This document shows positions 1 to 11,310 of a DNA stretch of 64,000 nucleotides, piece after piece. The notes below the pieces were generated by a model. It was not told the DNA's origin, did not search any database, and saw only the letters and a list, made by a program, of their open reading frames with translations. The position numbers and the translations under genes were made by a program. This DNA is from Perognathus longimembris pacificus. Its lineage: Eukaryota > Chordata > Mammalia > Rodentia > Heteromyidae. Each line of letters starts with the position of its first letter. Position 1 is the first letter of the stretch. The stretch lies in the NCBI RefSeq assembly GCF_023159225.1, contig NC_063166.1, positions 78,517,785 through 78,581,784 on the forward strand, given 5' to 3'.

Positions 1-828
1 GGTGAAGCCAGAATGCCTGGTGCTATGGCATCCATCTTGAGACCATGAGGGAGGATACTGATGACCAACCAAAGATACAAATATAACTTTGGTGTCTCTG
101 AATCCCTGAACTACCCAACTTCAGAGCCACACTTTCCTGGATGCTGAGGCACCCTCCTCCCAGGTCTGCCTGTCCCGTCTCTGCTCACCCCTCTCTCTGA
201 GGCCCCGAAGCCTGTGCTGGTACAATGACCGCCCAGCCGGGCTTGCAAGCCACCACCCCAGATCCTAGCTGCTACTTCAGCATAATTACTAGTCTCGTCC
301 CACTTTGGGCCATGTGACCCTTTCAAGGAGGCATTGCTGGCTCTCTACTGCCCTTCTAAAATGTGGATGTCCCAACGAGGTGTGACCTCTACCCAGTCCC
401 CTTCCCATGGACCAAAGACCGGAGGCTGCTACCAGGAGAGCTGCACTGGAGCTAAGACGGTTTGCCAAAGGGCCAGTGCACAGCAGCGAGATCAGACAGC
501 TCAGCCAGGCCAGAGCCTGCCCTGGGCGGCCTGGCTGGAAACTCCTCAGCCACAGATGCTTTCCACAGACGCAATGGATGCACATTTAGGTGTCTGGCTT
601 TCCCCATCCCCACCCCCCCCCCACACACACACCAGTTTATTTCCTGGATGGAAAGCTCCAAAATACAGCTGCCCAGTGCAGGCCCAGATACCTGGCAGTT
701 TCCGTGGCAACTTTTACTGAGGGTTTCGGTCTCGGTCCCAGCCACGCCCGCGTCCCTGCTTCCCTTCCCCAGGGCCTCCTCCAAATTCCCAGGATGAAGC
801 TCCTGCCTGGAGCCTAATAGCGGGTATG
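1..828. other. Intergenic, no feature recognised
   Basis: No exon, RNA gene or recognisable repeat was found. Several frames stay open for about 100 codons because the stretch is GC-rich, but they show no family resemblance. A short CA-rich run lies near 620-635. Confidence 0.5.
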
Positions 829-857
829 ATCTTTTTTTCTTTCTTCCTTTCTTTTGC

Positions 858-932
858 AGCACTGGGGATGAACCCAAGGCCTCCAGCATCCTCCTCAAGC
901 ACTCCACTGCTGAACCTTACCCCCAACCCTAC
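858..932 (-). mobile_element. Old ID-like tRNA-derived SINE monomer
   Basis: Read on the minus strand, the stretch resembles the ID/tRNA-Ala head: a degenerate form of the 'CACTGGGGATGAACCC' B-box side is visible on the + strand, followed by a worn 'ccccagccc'-type 5' end. Highly diverged, with no target duplication seen. Confidence 0.4.
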
Positions 933-939
933 TAGATTT

Positions 940-1185
940 GTTTTTGGCTATTCCTGGGGCTTGAACCCAGGGCCTGGCCCTTGCTCAGGCCTGGTTATTT
1001 GGCTTGTTTGATAACAATTGACTGTCTACCTTGAGCCAAGCTTCCAGCTCAGCTTTTTGCTGGTTGTTTTAGAGCTAGACTCTTGAGGGCTTTGGTGCCT
1101 GGAGTTGACCTCTAATGGTGATCCTCTAAAACTCAGCCTCCTGAGTAACTAGGATTGGGGATGTGCTCCAAGCCATGTCCTTTGT
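940..1185 (-). mobile_element. 7SL/B1-Geo SINE, degenerate
   Basis: The order on the + strand is the reversed Geo module (cctggggcttgaacccaggg...), then the reversed 7SL part (cagcctcctgagtaactagg). This is the usual layout of the second SINE family in the window. Many substitutions mark it as an old copy. Confidence 0.6.
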
Positions 1186-1292
1186 GGCAGGCACCGTCAC
1201 TGCTTTACAAACACGATGAAGGAGCCTGCGCAGGGCTATTGGGGTCAACTAGGAAGTGGGTTAGGTGCTGCATTAAATTCTAACTCATACTG

Positions 1293-1295
<3 letters not shown>

Positions 1296-1335
<40 letters not shown>
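1296..1335. repeat. (TG)n microsatellite
   Basis: About 20 uninterrupted TG dinucleotides abut the A-tail side of the reversed SINE fragment that follows, a common origin for CA/TG microsatellites. Confidence 0.9.
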
Positions 1336-1337
<2 letters not shown>

Positions 1338-1381
1338 TGGGGCTTGAGCTCAAGTCCTGGGCAATGTCCCGGAGTTTTTTT

Positions 1382-1600
1382 TGTTTGTTTGTTTGTTTTT
1401 TTTTTTTTGGCCAGTCCTGGGCCTTGGACTCAGGGCCTGAGCACTGTCCCTGGCTTCTTCCCGCTCAAGGCTAGCACTCTGCCACTTAAGCCACAGCGCC
1501 GCTTCTGGCCGTTTTCTGTATATGTGGTGCTGGGGAATCGAACCTAGGGCCTCGTGTATCCGAGGCAGGCACTCTTGCCACTAGGCTATATCCCCAGCCC
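1382..1600 (-). mobile_element. IDL-Geo SINE, young, nested in an older SINE
   Basis: Full-length dimer with an oligo(T) on the + strand. It is bounded by a 13-bp target duplication (CCGGAGTTTTTTT at 1369-1381 and 1601-1613). The duplication lies within an older Geo module that resumes at 1614 (tgctcaaggctcatgctcta), so the order of insertion is clear. It carries the young-subfamily marks 'CCTAGG' in the B box and 'CCGCTCAAGG' in Geo. Confidence 0.9.
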
Positions 1601-1983
1601 CCGGAGTTTTTTTGCTCAAGGCTCATGCTCTAACACTGTTTGTCACAGGGATAAACTGCAAAAGCCATCACAAGCCCAGCCCAGCTTTGCCGCACAAAGA
1701 TGTTCCTTGCGACCTCAAATACAACAGATGGGTGCTGGGAAGATCCTCATTGTCATGAATAAGGAAGCTGTCAAATGCATTCACCATAAATTTTCTGCTC
1801 ACAGAATATATCATGGAGTCAGGCAAGTACCTCGTGATGGAGGGGAGAAAAACAGAATGTCAGCTGCACGTCGGAAGGTAGAATCATGTATCTCCAATAA
1901 ATAAGTCATGTGCACAGTAAAATCCCATACTGGCAATGTGTGGTATAGCTGGGGACTGGATTATTATGAGTATTTTTGTCCTT

Positions 1984-2037
1984 ATTTATACACTCTTACA
2001 TGCTGTGTGTGTGTGCGCGTGTGTGCGCGCGCATATG
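1984..2037. repeat. Mixed TG/CG microsatellite
   Basis: An imperfect (TG)n with CG interruptions, adjoining the tail of the next SINE. Confidence 0.75.
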
Positions 2038-2255
2038 TGTGCTGGTTCAGGGGCTTGACCTCAGGGCCTGAGCGTCGTTCCTGAGCTTTTGCACTCAAGA
2101 CTGCTCTACCACTTGAGCCACGGCTCCACTTCTGGCCTTTTGCCGATTAATTGGAGATAAGAGTCTTATGGACTTTCCTGCCTGGACTGGTTTCAAACCT
2201 CATTCCTCAGATCTCAGCCTCCCGGGTAGCTGGGGTATAAGGTACCAGCACTGGC
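2038..2255 (-). mobile_element. 7SL/B1-Geo SINE
   Basis: Reversed Geo (ggggcttgacctcagggcct, then accacttgagccacggctcc) is followed by reversed 7SL sequence (cagatctcagcctcccgggt). Moderately diverged. Confidence 0.8.
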
Positions 2256-3230
2256 TCTTCTTTACACACTCCTCACGTTTCCTGAGTTCTCCACACTGGA
2301 TGGCTCTTTCAGTTTTGCTTCTTATTTTTGCCTTCACCGCCCATCACTCTCCTCCATCTTCCTCTCCCCCACCCACCCACACGGGTGTATTTAAAGCCTG
2401 TTCTTTCTATCCATCTGCCATACATTTGTTTGGATATGTGTGTATCCAAATAGATGCTGCAAAAGAATACACCAAGAGAAAAGGGCATAGTGGATTTTTT
2501 TTTTTTATTGATACATTAAAGGTAGTTACGAGCCTTGTGCTAGCTTATCTTTTCCCCATCACAGCACATTTCTGGATCTTTCCTCCTTGCTCACGATGCT
2601 GGTGACCATCTTGGGGCCTGGGCCACCTGGAAGAGGTCCCCTGGAGCTCCTCCTGGCTCCTCCGCTGAGTCCCTTCTAGTCTGGGCACTGCAAGGACTAC
2701 ATTTCCCAGCATCCCACATGGTGGGTGGGGCCACACCCTGGGGGTTCGCTCAGGCAAGTCTGCAGAGGACAGTCATGTCCCTCTAGGCCTGGCCCCTAGG
2801 TCCTCTTCACTGATTGGGTTGACAAATGGATGTGACCTTGAAACCATAGGCGGAAGGTGACAAAGCTGCCTATGGGCCTGGGTCTGAGTGTCAACCTGAA
2901 GGAAGGGCAGCCAGAAGGCTGGACTCTTATGTGAGCCGTAACCCTTGCAATGGGTCCCTAACCAAAAACCATATTTCTCCTGCCCAGCAGCTCCTGGAAG
3001 CCATTCCTAGAGGAGCCTCCGGCCTTCCTCACCCCCCTTCCGGCACCCTGGGAGTCACCTGAAGTTGCCTCCCAGAAGTGGGAAGTGGGACAGCAGGACA
3101 CAGGGTCTGTCCTTGTTATGTTTGCCTGCCCAAAGCAATGTCAAGCAGGGTTCTCTGGCATTCATGAGGTTCTGTGAACTCCCAAACTGTTAATAAAATC
3201 ACTAGAATGAATTCTGCCACTCAAGCTGTG
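2256..3230. other. Intergenic, no gene seen
   Basis: Includes a poly(T) at about 2496-2505 and GC-rich sequence at 2600-2760. No exon or repeat family could be assigned. Confidence 0.45.
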
Positions 3231-3233
3231 AAT

Positions 3234-3442
3234 TTTTTTTTTTTTTTTTTTTGCCATTCCTGGGCCTTGGACTCAGGGCCTGAGCACTGTCCCTGGCTTC
3301 TTCTTGCTCAAGGCTAGCACTCTGCCACTTGAGCCACAGCGCCACTTCTGGCCATTTTCTATATATGTGGTGCTGGGGAATCGAACCCAGGGCTTCAGGT
3401 GTAAGAGGCAAGCACTCTTGCCACTAGGCCACATCCCCAGCC
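3234..3442 (-). mobile_element. IDL-Geo SINE
   Basis: Complete reversed dimer: poly(T), Geo, then the IDL with the B-box side 'GGGGAATCGAACCCAGGG'. Flanks share a short TGTGAAT/TGCGAAT, a probable worn target duplication. Confidence 0.88.
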
Positions 3443-3534
3443 CTGCGAATCTTCTTGATATGCTAGAGGGAGGCCAACACACGTCTGCAGAGGGCCATTG
3501 GTCACTGGGTCGCACCTTGTAGTCATCTCTGTGG

Positions 3535-3660
3535 AAGACTCAGCTCTGCTGTTTGAAGTGCCAGCAGCCGAAGACAGATTATGTCACTGTGAGCATGCCC
3601 CCATTCCAATAAAACTTTATTTATAAAAACAATGTCCCACAGCTGTGATCTGCCAATCCT
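3535..3660 (+). mobile_element. Ancient DNA-transposon-type mammalian repeat fragment
   Basis: Contains 'TTCCAATAAAACTTTATTTA', preceded by a 'ctctgctgttt...gcagccgaagaca' block. This pairing is known from a common ancient mammalian repeat whose ends begin CAGGGGTC. The family name was not assigned from sequence alone. Confidence 0.5.
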
Positions 3661-3799
3661 CCAGCTAGAAAGAAAGAGAGTCATGTCTCCTCTCTCTAAA
3701 TCTCTGTATGTTGTGGGAGTTAGCTCCTTGGTAAATAAACACAGATGACATCCCAGAAAGCCTTGCTGCTGGCTGCTATGAAGTATCCCAATAGATACA

Positions 3800-3838
3800 T
3801 GAAAGAAAGAAAGAATGAATGAATGAATGAATGAATGG
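3800..3838. repeat. (GAAA)n/(GAAT)n microsatellite
   Basis: A short run of GAAA passes into five or six GAAT/TGAA units. Confidence 0.85.
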
Positions 3839-4217
3839 CTATAACTTAGAGCTGGTCTCAGTGAACAACCCAAGTAAAGACCAACCAGCAGGAAAGCCAG
3901 CAGTAGACAGCCTGCACCCCAGAGGAGCCCTGTTCTAGACAGAGACCCTTCCCCACAACCCCCACCAGGCTCTGCCCCTCACTCTGGTGGGCATGTGTTT
4001 AGGGGTTTGGTTTCCAAATTCTAGAAGCTATGGAAGAAGGGTGACCACGGGTGGTGGGGTGGGCGCGCTTGGTTCTCAAAAGCAAATGGCTCCAGTGACT
4101 AATCCATCTTTCGCTCCAGTATTTTTATTTATCCCAGCAGAAATGCACATGAGTCACGACTGTTGTTGGAGAGTGTTTGAATGCGGTGTCGTGCGTCTAT
4201 CTCCCGAGTCTGGATGC

Positions 4218-4255
4218 TGGGGGGGGGGGGGGGGCGGCGGAGGGAGGGAGGGAGG
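4218..4255. repeat. Poly(G)/(GGGA)n tract
   Basis: Seventeen or so consecutive G residues followed by GGGA units. Potential G-quadruplex on the + strand. Confidence 0.85.
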
Positions 4256-5215
4256 TGATGACTTCATCCACAATGACAAAAGCTGGGAATCACCAACCAG
4301 GACTCCGTCCCCATCCTGCGCGGCCACCAGCATCCAGCAGAGGAGGAGGGAGAACCCGCAGGCATCTGCAGGGGGCTGAGCACACAGCTTCCCCACCACG
4401 CTCCGGCTCGGTCCTCCCCTTTTGTCCAGAGCCCACCACCAACCCCCTTCTTTCAGAAAGCCTGGGTTCGTCTGCTCCCGAAGCCCTGCTCAGAGCCCGG
4501 GGAGGCTTGTGAGCCAGCTCCCCGCAGCCACCTCCGCTCCGACTCGCGGCCTCTACGGAGATCGGTCCATTCAGCGGCGCTCCGTGTGAGCGCGCGGGCC
4601 CTGCCACGTGGGCGAGCTCTCTCAGTGGGAACGGGGAAAAGCTGAAGTCAGTCTCCACGTGGGCTCATGGCTGGCTGCGTGACTTCGCCTCTCGGTGCCT
4701 CCGTTTCCACGGCATCTAGAAAGGGGGATGATGAGAATCACAGCCACGGGAAGAAAAGGAGATGGCATCTCCAGAGCCTGTGGCAGTCAGTACCCTGGAG
4801 ACAGGCAGGACCCTTAGCTATTCTACTCACTGCTCAATCCCTGAGCAGAGAGCAGGGCCTGGCACTGGGCCGGTGCCGGCTGTGTTGGCCTGTGTCTTCC
4901 AAAGTGTTGTGTTGGAAATCCAGTCCCCGGCACAATCGTGTCAGGAGGTGAGGTCAATGGGAGTGCTCTGCTCTGAGGAAGGGATTAATGTCATCACTGC
5001 AGGAGGAGGTTAGCTGTTGAGAGAGTGGCTGCGTTATCAAAGCAAGCTCAGCTGTCTCTTCTCCTGCTTTCTTCCTGTGGGCTGATGTGAGGGGAAGAGC
5101 CTTCTACTCTTTACAACCGTGATCCAAATCCATCTCTAGGGCTTATAAACTACCTAGTCTCAGGTTTTCGGTCACAGCAGCAGAAAGTGGAGACAATCCT
5201 CAGAGAACATTTGTT
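4256..5215. other. Intergenic; small GC/CpG-richer patch, no gene
   Basis: CpG is locally raised at about 4500-4620 and there is one CCACGTGGG E-box at 4602-4611. No open frame resembles a known protein. Confidence 0.4.
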
Positions 5216-5397
5216 AGATGGACTGATGGATGGACAGATGAATGGATGCACACATGCGTGAATGGATGGACAAATGGATGTATGCACGAATGGATGGACA
5301 GATGAATTGATGCATGCATGCATGGATGGATGGATAGATGGACAAGACGGATGGATAGATGGATGATGGGTGGGTGGATGGATGGATGGATGGATGA
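5216..5397. repeat. Imperfect (GGAT)n tetranucleotide array
   Basis: About 45 units of GGAT and variants (ggac, gaat, gcat). The best run, perfect GGAT, is at 5372-5396. A four-base period keeps several frames open and produces Ser-Ile-His-Pro-type shadow peptides. Confidence 0.9.
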
Positions 5398-6737
5398 CTT
5401 AGTCTCAAGGAGCTCCGCCATCCTCTTAGATGGGAAGATACCTCCAAGATCAACATCACTCTCCACACTATCCACAATCACAACTCTCATATAATTGCTG
5501 ATTTTTCCTATTATTTGAGGACCCTTTAAAAGTAACCACAGGAATCTAGCTCAAGCCAGGTCAAGCAAAACAGGGAATGTGTTGACCCAGCTAAATGAAA
5601 GCCAATCTAGCTTCAGAGCAGCTGGATCCACGTGCCCAAAGAGACTGGCTGCCTCTTCCCTAGGTCTGTCTCAAAGGGATTGCATGGTGTGGCAATCACT
5701 AGGACTCAGACGGGCCAGGCCTGGGTCATTTGTTTTCTACTATGTTTTCAGTATGGACCGAAGGGGAGGGAGGGCCCCCAGGACCCCTCTGAGACCCTAG
5801 CACTGGAAAGAGGAGCATAGGCATCTCTGCCGGTGGGATAAAAACAAAACACTGGGCAAAGCTCCTCCTGACTCATCAGCCTCCCTCCCAGGCTGCCCCC
5901 TCTGCCTTGTGAAGGGCAGTGAGGACCCAGCCACTTCCTCGGCTCCCTACTGTCCACTGCGGTGGGCGACAGTATGTGACTTCAGTCTTCTCCGGTGGGG
6001 GGGGATGGCAAGAGCAGGGAGGTCGAGGTGAACACCGGAGAAGGTCATCCTCAAGGTCAACTCCAGTGGCACTCGGCCCAGGGAGATCCCGGCCCCACAG
6101 GTGCCCCGCCCCTCACTCCCGGCCTCTGCCACTTCCTCCTGGCTTCCCTCGCTGCAGAAACGGCCCCCCATTTTATCTTCTATTCACCGTCGGTTAAGAA
6201 CCCAACAGCCTTCCCCCTTTCCTATCAAAACCCGAGAGTTCTGGAGAAAACAAACGCCTTTCCACTCCCACAGGGCGGCTCTTACTGGGCCTTGTGTGAC
6301 ACAGCCCAAACCCTTCAGACCCGCAGAGGCTGCAGGGGAAGTTTTCTCCCCTCTTAAAACAGGATGCAGAAAGGGAAGTTCACCTCTTCTGTTCTGAGCT
6401 GGACACTCAGTGACAGCACTGTGGGGGGTGTGGGGTGGAGCGGAGGCTTCCATCTTGGACCTCTGAGGGCAGACTGGGCCACCGTGGTGGGTGGAAACAT
6501 GGAAAGAACTTGAATCGTTGCATGATGAACTAACCAGGCTGTCACAGCCCCATCTCAAGACACATGGCTTAAATCATAGCGGCTGGTCATCACCAGTCGC
6601 CAAAATCGTCTTGATGGCTATAGCATATAAACTGGTCAACTTGCCTAGTCAATTCCAGAAAAGTGATTCTTGCCACAGGACACTCACAGTCTCTCAGCGC
6701 TGTAGACCCAGGAGAGGGGTTTAGTCAGGGACATTGC
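5398..6737. other. Intergenic, no feature recognised
   Basis: Unique-looking sequence with ordinary composition. No exon, repeat or RNA gene could be supported. Confidence 0.4.
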
Positions 6738-6981
6738 CCCCAGTGCTTCCTGTAATCCTCGTTACTCAGGAGGCTGCAATCGGAGGATCACGGTTTGAAA
6801 CCAGCCTGGCCAGAGGAGTCAGTGAGACTCTTCTCTCCAATTAAGCTGTCAAAAAGCTGGAAGTGGAGCTGTGGCTCAAGTGGGAGAGTGCTCGCCTTGA
6901 ATAAAAAAGCTCAGACACAGTGACCAAGCCCTGAGTTCAAGCCCTAGTACCAGCCCCAAAACAAAACAAAACAAAAACCCT
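6738..6981 (+). mobile_element. 7SL/B1-Geo SINE
   Basis: 7SL part (cctgtaatcctcgttactca), then 'ctccaattaa', then Geo (gctgtggctcaagtgggaga) and a tail of CAAAA units. Complete but diverged. Confidence 0.8.
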
Positions 6982-7522
6982 CCCTGTCCCAGGCTGTTGG
7001 GTGGGGAAGGCCCGGTCATATGTTTTACAGAAGTAGAGTCAGGCAGCAGGTACATTAGAGGCTGGCTGCCGGGAGCTGGGGATCAGCCAGAGGCCAGCGG
7101 GGTGTACAGCAGCGCAGATCCAGTTAAGGGCTGGGGAGGGGCAAGGAGAGAACTCACAGAGTCCCTAACAGCACGTCCACGAGGAAAGGAGAGGATCTGT
7201 ACCTCCTGCTCCCACCCCCAGCAGGACAGGCGTTCTGAGGGTCCCTGTCTGCCTCATGGGGAACATGGACACCCCCATCCTGCCCCTGGTGCCTCTGGAG
7301 AACAATGCTCCCCCCACCCCCAGCCATCTGTGCCTGGACTCACCCTGGCCCCCCCCCCGCCTGGCCTAGGTGCAGCCAGCGCAGGCTCTGCGGATCTGGA
7401 CTTTGCAGACACTCCCTGGGCTGCAGGAAACCGTCTGCGACTCTCCTGAACTGAGACAAGCTGCAAAGACTGCCCCACCCTGCACTCCACCCCACCCCAC
7501 CCCCAGCCCCTGGTGGGATGCC

Positions 7523-7547
7523 AGGGTAGGGTAGGGTAGGGTAGGGG
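7523..7547. repeat. (GGGTA)n microsatellite
   Basis: Four to five AGGGT units, telomere-like in composition but a pentamer rather than TTAGGG. Confidence 0.85.
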
Positions 7548-7771
7548 TGACCCCCAACTCACAGTGGGGCGGTGTGGGCTCTGCAGCAGGTTGCAGCCCC
7601 CCACGCAGAACACTGAGTTTCTACAAAAGTTCCCTGGGTGTGGTCCCTGGCCAAGCTGCCAGGTTCCCTCAGTTTCTAAAAACCCCAGGAAGAAAACCAG
7701 GGACCGCCCAGGGTCAGGGCCGGGCTCTCCCCACACAATGCCTTTCCTTCTTTTAAAGAAGCGTCTTCAAA

Positions 7772-8125
7772 CCAGTCAGGGGCTCACGCCTGTAATCCTA
7801 GCTACTCAAGAGGCTGAGATCTGAGGATCATGGTTCAAAGCCCCCGTGAGACTCTTATCTCCAATTAACCAGCCAAAAACCAGATGTGGCACTGTGGCTC
7901 AAACGGTAAAGCACTAGCCTTGAGCACAAAGGGGCTCAGGGACAGTGCCCAGGACCGTCAGGACAGGAAAGTTATGATACTCTTACCTCCAATGAGCCAC
8001 CAAAAAAACAGAATGGAGCTATAGCTCAAGTGGTAGAGCACCACTAGTCCCGAGCAAAAAAAAAAAAAAAAAAAAAAGCTCAGGAACAGCACCCAGACTC
8101 TGAGTTCAGGCCCCAATTACCTTTA
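7772..8125 (+). mobile_element. Two joined 7SL/B1-Geo SINEs (composite)
   Basis: A full 7SL half and Geo half run to about 7955. A second segment then begins inside the 7SL part (aggacaggaaagttatgata) and continues through another Geo module with an internal A23 run. The second 7SL half lacks its first 80 bases, so the unit reads as a trimer. Confidence 0.7.
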
Positions 8126-8639
8126 CAACAAGAAGAAAGAAAAAGAAATACCCTCTTCCAACTAAAAGATACACGAAAGAGGAGGTCTACGTGCCTTTTC
8201 CAGAAATGTATAGGCGATGTGACTTGCTAAGCATTTCTTTTCCTGCCTTCTCAAGGAACATGTGTGCGTTTGGGAATCCTTTGTGAGCCCAGAGAGCACC
8301 GGGGGAAATGAAAATCACCTGCGTCTCCACAGCTACAGCCCCACACGGCCAGGGAGTCGGGGAGCCCCTCCATGACGGGGCTGCCTGGGGTGGGGGGGTG
8401 GTTAACCATGAAGGTCAGCCGTCCTGGCAGGCCGGGGCACAGGTCCGAGCTGCGAGAGTCCCTGAATCCTGGTAACTTGTGATGCTCCCGCCTACCACCC
8501 TCCAATCGATATGGAAACTAGAAATTTCCCCCAGGGAGGGGTCCCCAGCCAGCCCACTCCCCCCCAGCCCCCCATAGGCAGCCATACTTCTGAGGCCCAT
8601 CACCGTAAATTAGTTTTGCCTGTGACATAATTGAAGTCA

Positions 8640-8735
8640 GATGGGCCCAGTGTGTGCCGTTTGGGGTCTGGTTTCCTTCACTCGGCATAAATGATGTTTT
8701 GAGATTCCCCTGTGGTTCTCTCCGTAGCTTGGTCT
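8640..8735 (-). mobile_element. Possible L1M 3'-region relic
   Basis: The + strand reads 'tctggtttccttcactcggc' followed by 'ataaatgatgttttgagatt', resembling the reverse of old L1M 3' sequence. Short and diverged. Confidence 0.35.
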
Positions 8736-9159
8736 CACCCCCCCCCCCCGCTTCCCCTGCTGGGGAGTGGTTTGTCAGGGAGGGGGTGACAACACCACGG
8801 GTCTCCTATTCAGCCTGGTAACTTATGATAGCTGAAGGCATGTGTAAACATGGCGGACGAGGGTGCAGATACACCCGGGGGGGGGGGGGTGTGTGTGCTG
8901 GGTCACATGATTAACCATTTGCCAGAGTAGTGGCATCTTCCAACCGTACTATATGGATGGTTTGGTGGCTTTAATATTATGCATTCGAATTTGTACCAAT
9001 AGGTGCATGATATCCTGTAACGACTAAGTATCTTTGCATCATTGCCTGGCACATACCCCCCCCCCAACACACACACACACCCAATTGTGAGCAGTTGAAG
9101 TGTGGGAAGGGAGGGTCTTCTCACAAAATGGGAAGCCATCGCTCATCAGGTACTTTTTT

Positions 9160-9475
9160 GTTTGTTTTTCGATGCTAGCGTTTGAATTCAAGGCCTTGTA
9201 GCTGCTAGGCAAGTGCTCTACCAGCTGAACCATACCCTTTCTTGTTTTGCCCTGGGTGTTTTAGAGATAGCATCTTGCTTCCTGCTGGGACCTGCACCTG
9301 AGCCGAGATCTGCACATTTTAGGCTTCCTGGTTGTAGCTAGTGATGGGCACACACCACCAACACAGCTGTATGGATGGACGAGAGGGCTCGTGAACTTTT
9401 CTGCCCAGACTGGCCTCAAACCGTGATCCTCCCTTTCTCAGCCTCCCGAGTAGCAGGGGTTACAGGCATGAACCA
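9160..9475 (-). mobile_element. Old composite SINE: tRNA-like head and B1-like body
   Basis: Reversed tRNA-like sequence (tttgaattcaaggccttgta...aagtgctctaccagctgaac) is followed by a reversed B1/7SL part ending 'cagcctcccgagtagcaggg'. It lacks the Geo module, which separates it from the two main families. Confidence 0.5.
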
Positions 9476-10020
9476 CCTGTTCCGCAACAGGGTTCCACAA
9501 CATTCTTTTTCACACCCTGCTCACCGGGCATTTAGGCTGTGAGCCTCCTTGTGTCTCTCTGGGGGCAGTTTTTCTCCAGAACAGGACCCCACAAAGAAAT
9601 GCCTGGGTTCAAGGGTTACGCAGGGTGAATCTAGTAAAACTGGACCAAGGCTCCAAATTTCCACTACCAGATTCTTGAGCATCTAGTGGAGAACTGGGCT
9701 ACATACGGGTGGGGATAATGCTAAGCTGGCAGTCTCTAGGGCTTGGGGCCTGGGTGAGACGGGTAGGAAGCAGTGTCACAGGTCCATGGGGCGGATGGTT
9801 CTACATACACTTTGGAGCTGCGTGCCCTGGGGCTCACATTATTATAGATGACATTAAATTATCATCTTTACACGGTTGTACAAAGGGGTTTCAATTCAAC
9901 AGGTCAGTTTACGGGTGCGCTGCCTTTTGTTTTGTTGTTTGTTTGTTTGGTGCCTGTCCTGGGGCTTAAGCTCAGGGCTTGGGCTCAGTCCCTGAGCCTC
10001 TTTGTGCTCAAGGCTAGCAC

Positions 10021-10066
10021 GGAGGCACAGAGAAGTTGAGTTAGGAGCCTGAGGTTACACAGCTGG
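10021..10066 (-). repeat. MIR-like 46-bp patch inside a SINE, inverted copy of 10651-10696
   Basis: Its reverse complement matches 10651-10696 at 41 of 46 positions, with 20 identical bases at one end. It sits where the Geo module should continue. Confidence 0.65.
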
Positions 10067-10147
10067 ACAGAGGGGAAGGGTGGGCGCGCACAGGGCCACT
10101 TCAGGGTTTTCTGAGTAGGTTAGTGGAGATAAGAGTCTCACGGACTT

Positions 10148-10351
10148 GGGCTGGGGATATGGCAAGAGTGCCTGCCTCATATACATGAGGCCCTGGGTTC
10201 GATTCCCCAGCACCACATATACAGAAAACGGCCAGCTGGGGCGCTGTGGCTCAAGTGGCAGAGTGCTAGCCTTGAGCGGGAAGAAGCCAGGGACAGTGCT
10301 CAGGCCCTGAGTCCTGAGTCCTGAGTCCAAGCCCCAGGACTGGCCAAAAAA
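10148..10351 (+). mobile_element. IDL-Geo SINE with damaged A box and triplicated heptamer
   Basis: A 17-bp target duplication (AAGAGTCTCACGGACTT) lies at 10131-10147 and 10352-10368. In the IDL half 'GGATATGGCAAGAGTG' lacks the 'cctagtgg' seen in other copies, which removes part of the A box. Near the Geo end CCTGAGT is present three times in tandem. Confidence 0.92.
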
Positions 10352-10639
10352 AAGAGTCTCACGGACTTTCCTGCCTGGCCTGGCTTTGAACCGTGATCCT
10401 CAGATCTCAGCCTCCTGAGGGGCTAGGATGACAGGCGTGAGCCCCTGGTGCCCGGCTGAATGTGCTGCATCTTGATCTGTGTCACCCCTCCATTGCTCTC
10501 CCCCTCTCTCCCAACCCCACCCCTCCCCTCAAGTTCCCAGGTTCCATCTGGCACCTGCACGCAGAACCTCAGGCCTGCCCACCCCGCCCACCCTTCCTCG
10601 CTCCCTTCATTGATCTGCCCTCCCCTGGGCTCAAATCAT

Positions 10640-10735
10640 ACCTAACACCGTCCAGCTGTGTAACCTCAGGCCGGTTCCTCAACTTCTCTGTGCCTCAGTT
10701 TCCCACCCAAGGGTTATAAAGAACATTAATGCCTA
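10640..10735 (+). mobile_element. MIR fragment
   Basis: Core MIR wording is visible: 'cagctgtgtaacctcagg', then 'aacttctctgtgcctcagtt' and a worn 3' part. Confidence 0.7.
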
Positions 10736-11310
10736 CATACAATGTTTATTTCCTCACTGTTCTTAGACGCCATCTGTCTATCTTGTCTCAGTAACACTTT
10801 CTGCTCCTAAGGACTTGACCCTCCTGACCCAGGCATTCCCACCTGCTGAGCCGGGGCACCTGGAACTTAGAAGGCAACTGAGACCCAAAGGTCTGGGGGC
10901 AGGGGGCAGGGGGCACAGACACAGGGGGGTCCCAAGAGGCGCGGCTGCGCACGAACCCAGAGAGAATGGAGTTTCCGAAGCCAGGCTGAGCAGCAGCTCT
11001 GAAAGCCCCTGGGTGCCCAGGGCTCTGAGGACCTGAGAGAGCTGGCAGCTGGGGAAGTCAGCAGGGACGGCCGGCGGCGGGGAGGAAGGAGGGCGGGCAG
11101 CAGGCAGGAATGGCCCCGAGCTGCCAGCTGCTCTCCGCGAACCCAGGCCAGACTGGACTGCACCTGGGCGGCGGTGGGGGGGTGGACAGTGGGGGGGGCG
11201 GAGCTCTGTACAGATTAGGGGGAGAAGTGGTTCAAGAACTGTTGCTTACACCGTCTGAGAGGTGCAGGCTGAAGCATGACCCCCCCCTCCCCTGTCACCT
11301 CCACTTGTTC

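Larger units (their letters stand above)
9928..10456 (-). mobile_element. 7SL/B1-Geo SINE broken by two insertions
   Basis: The pieces are 9928-10020 (reversed Geo up to 'ctcaaggctagcac'), about 10094-10147 (cacttcagggttttctgagt...) and 10352-10456 (reversed 7SL). They are separated by a MIR-like patch of about 70 bp and by a young IDL-Geo copy. Outer coordinates span all parts. Confidence 0.75.

Noticed and set aside
5200..5490. Overlapping frames encoding Ser-Ile-His-Pro repeats
   Set aside because: A four-base repeat reads as the same tetrapeptide in all frames of one strand. Not a gene.
7523..7547. Interstitial telomere repeat
   Set aside because: The unit is the pentamer GGGTA, not the hexamer TTAGGG.
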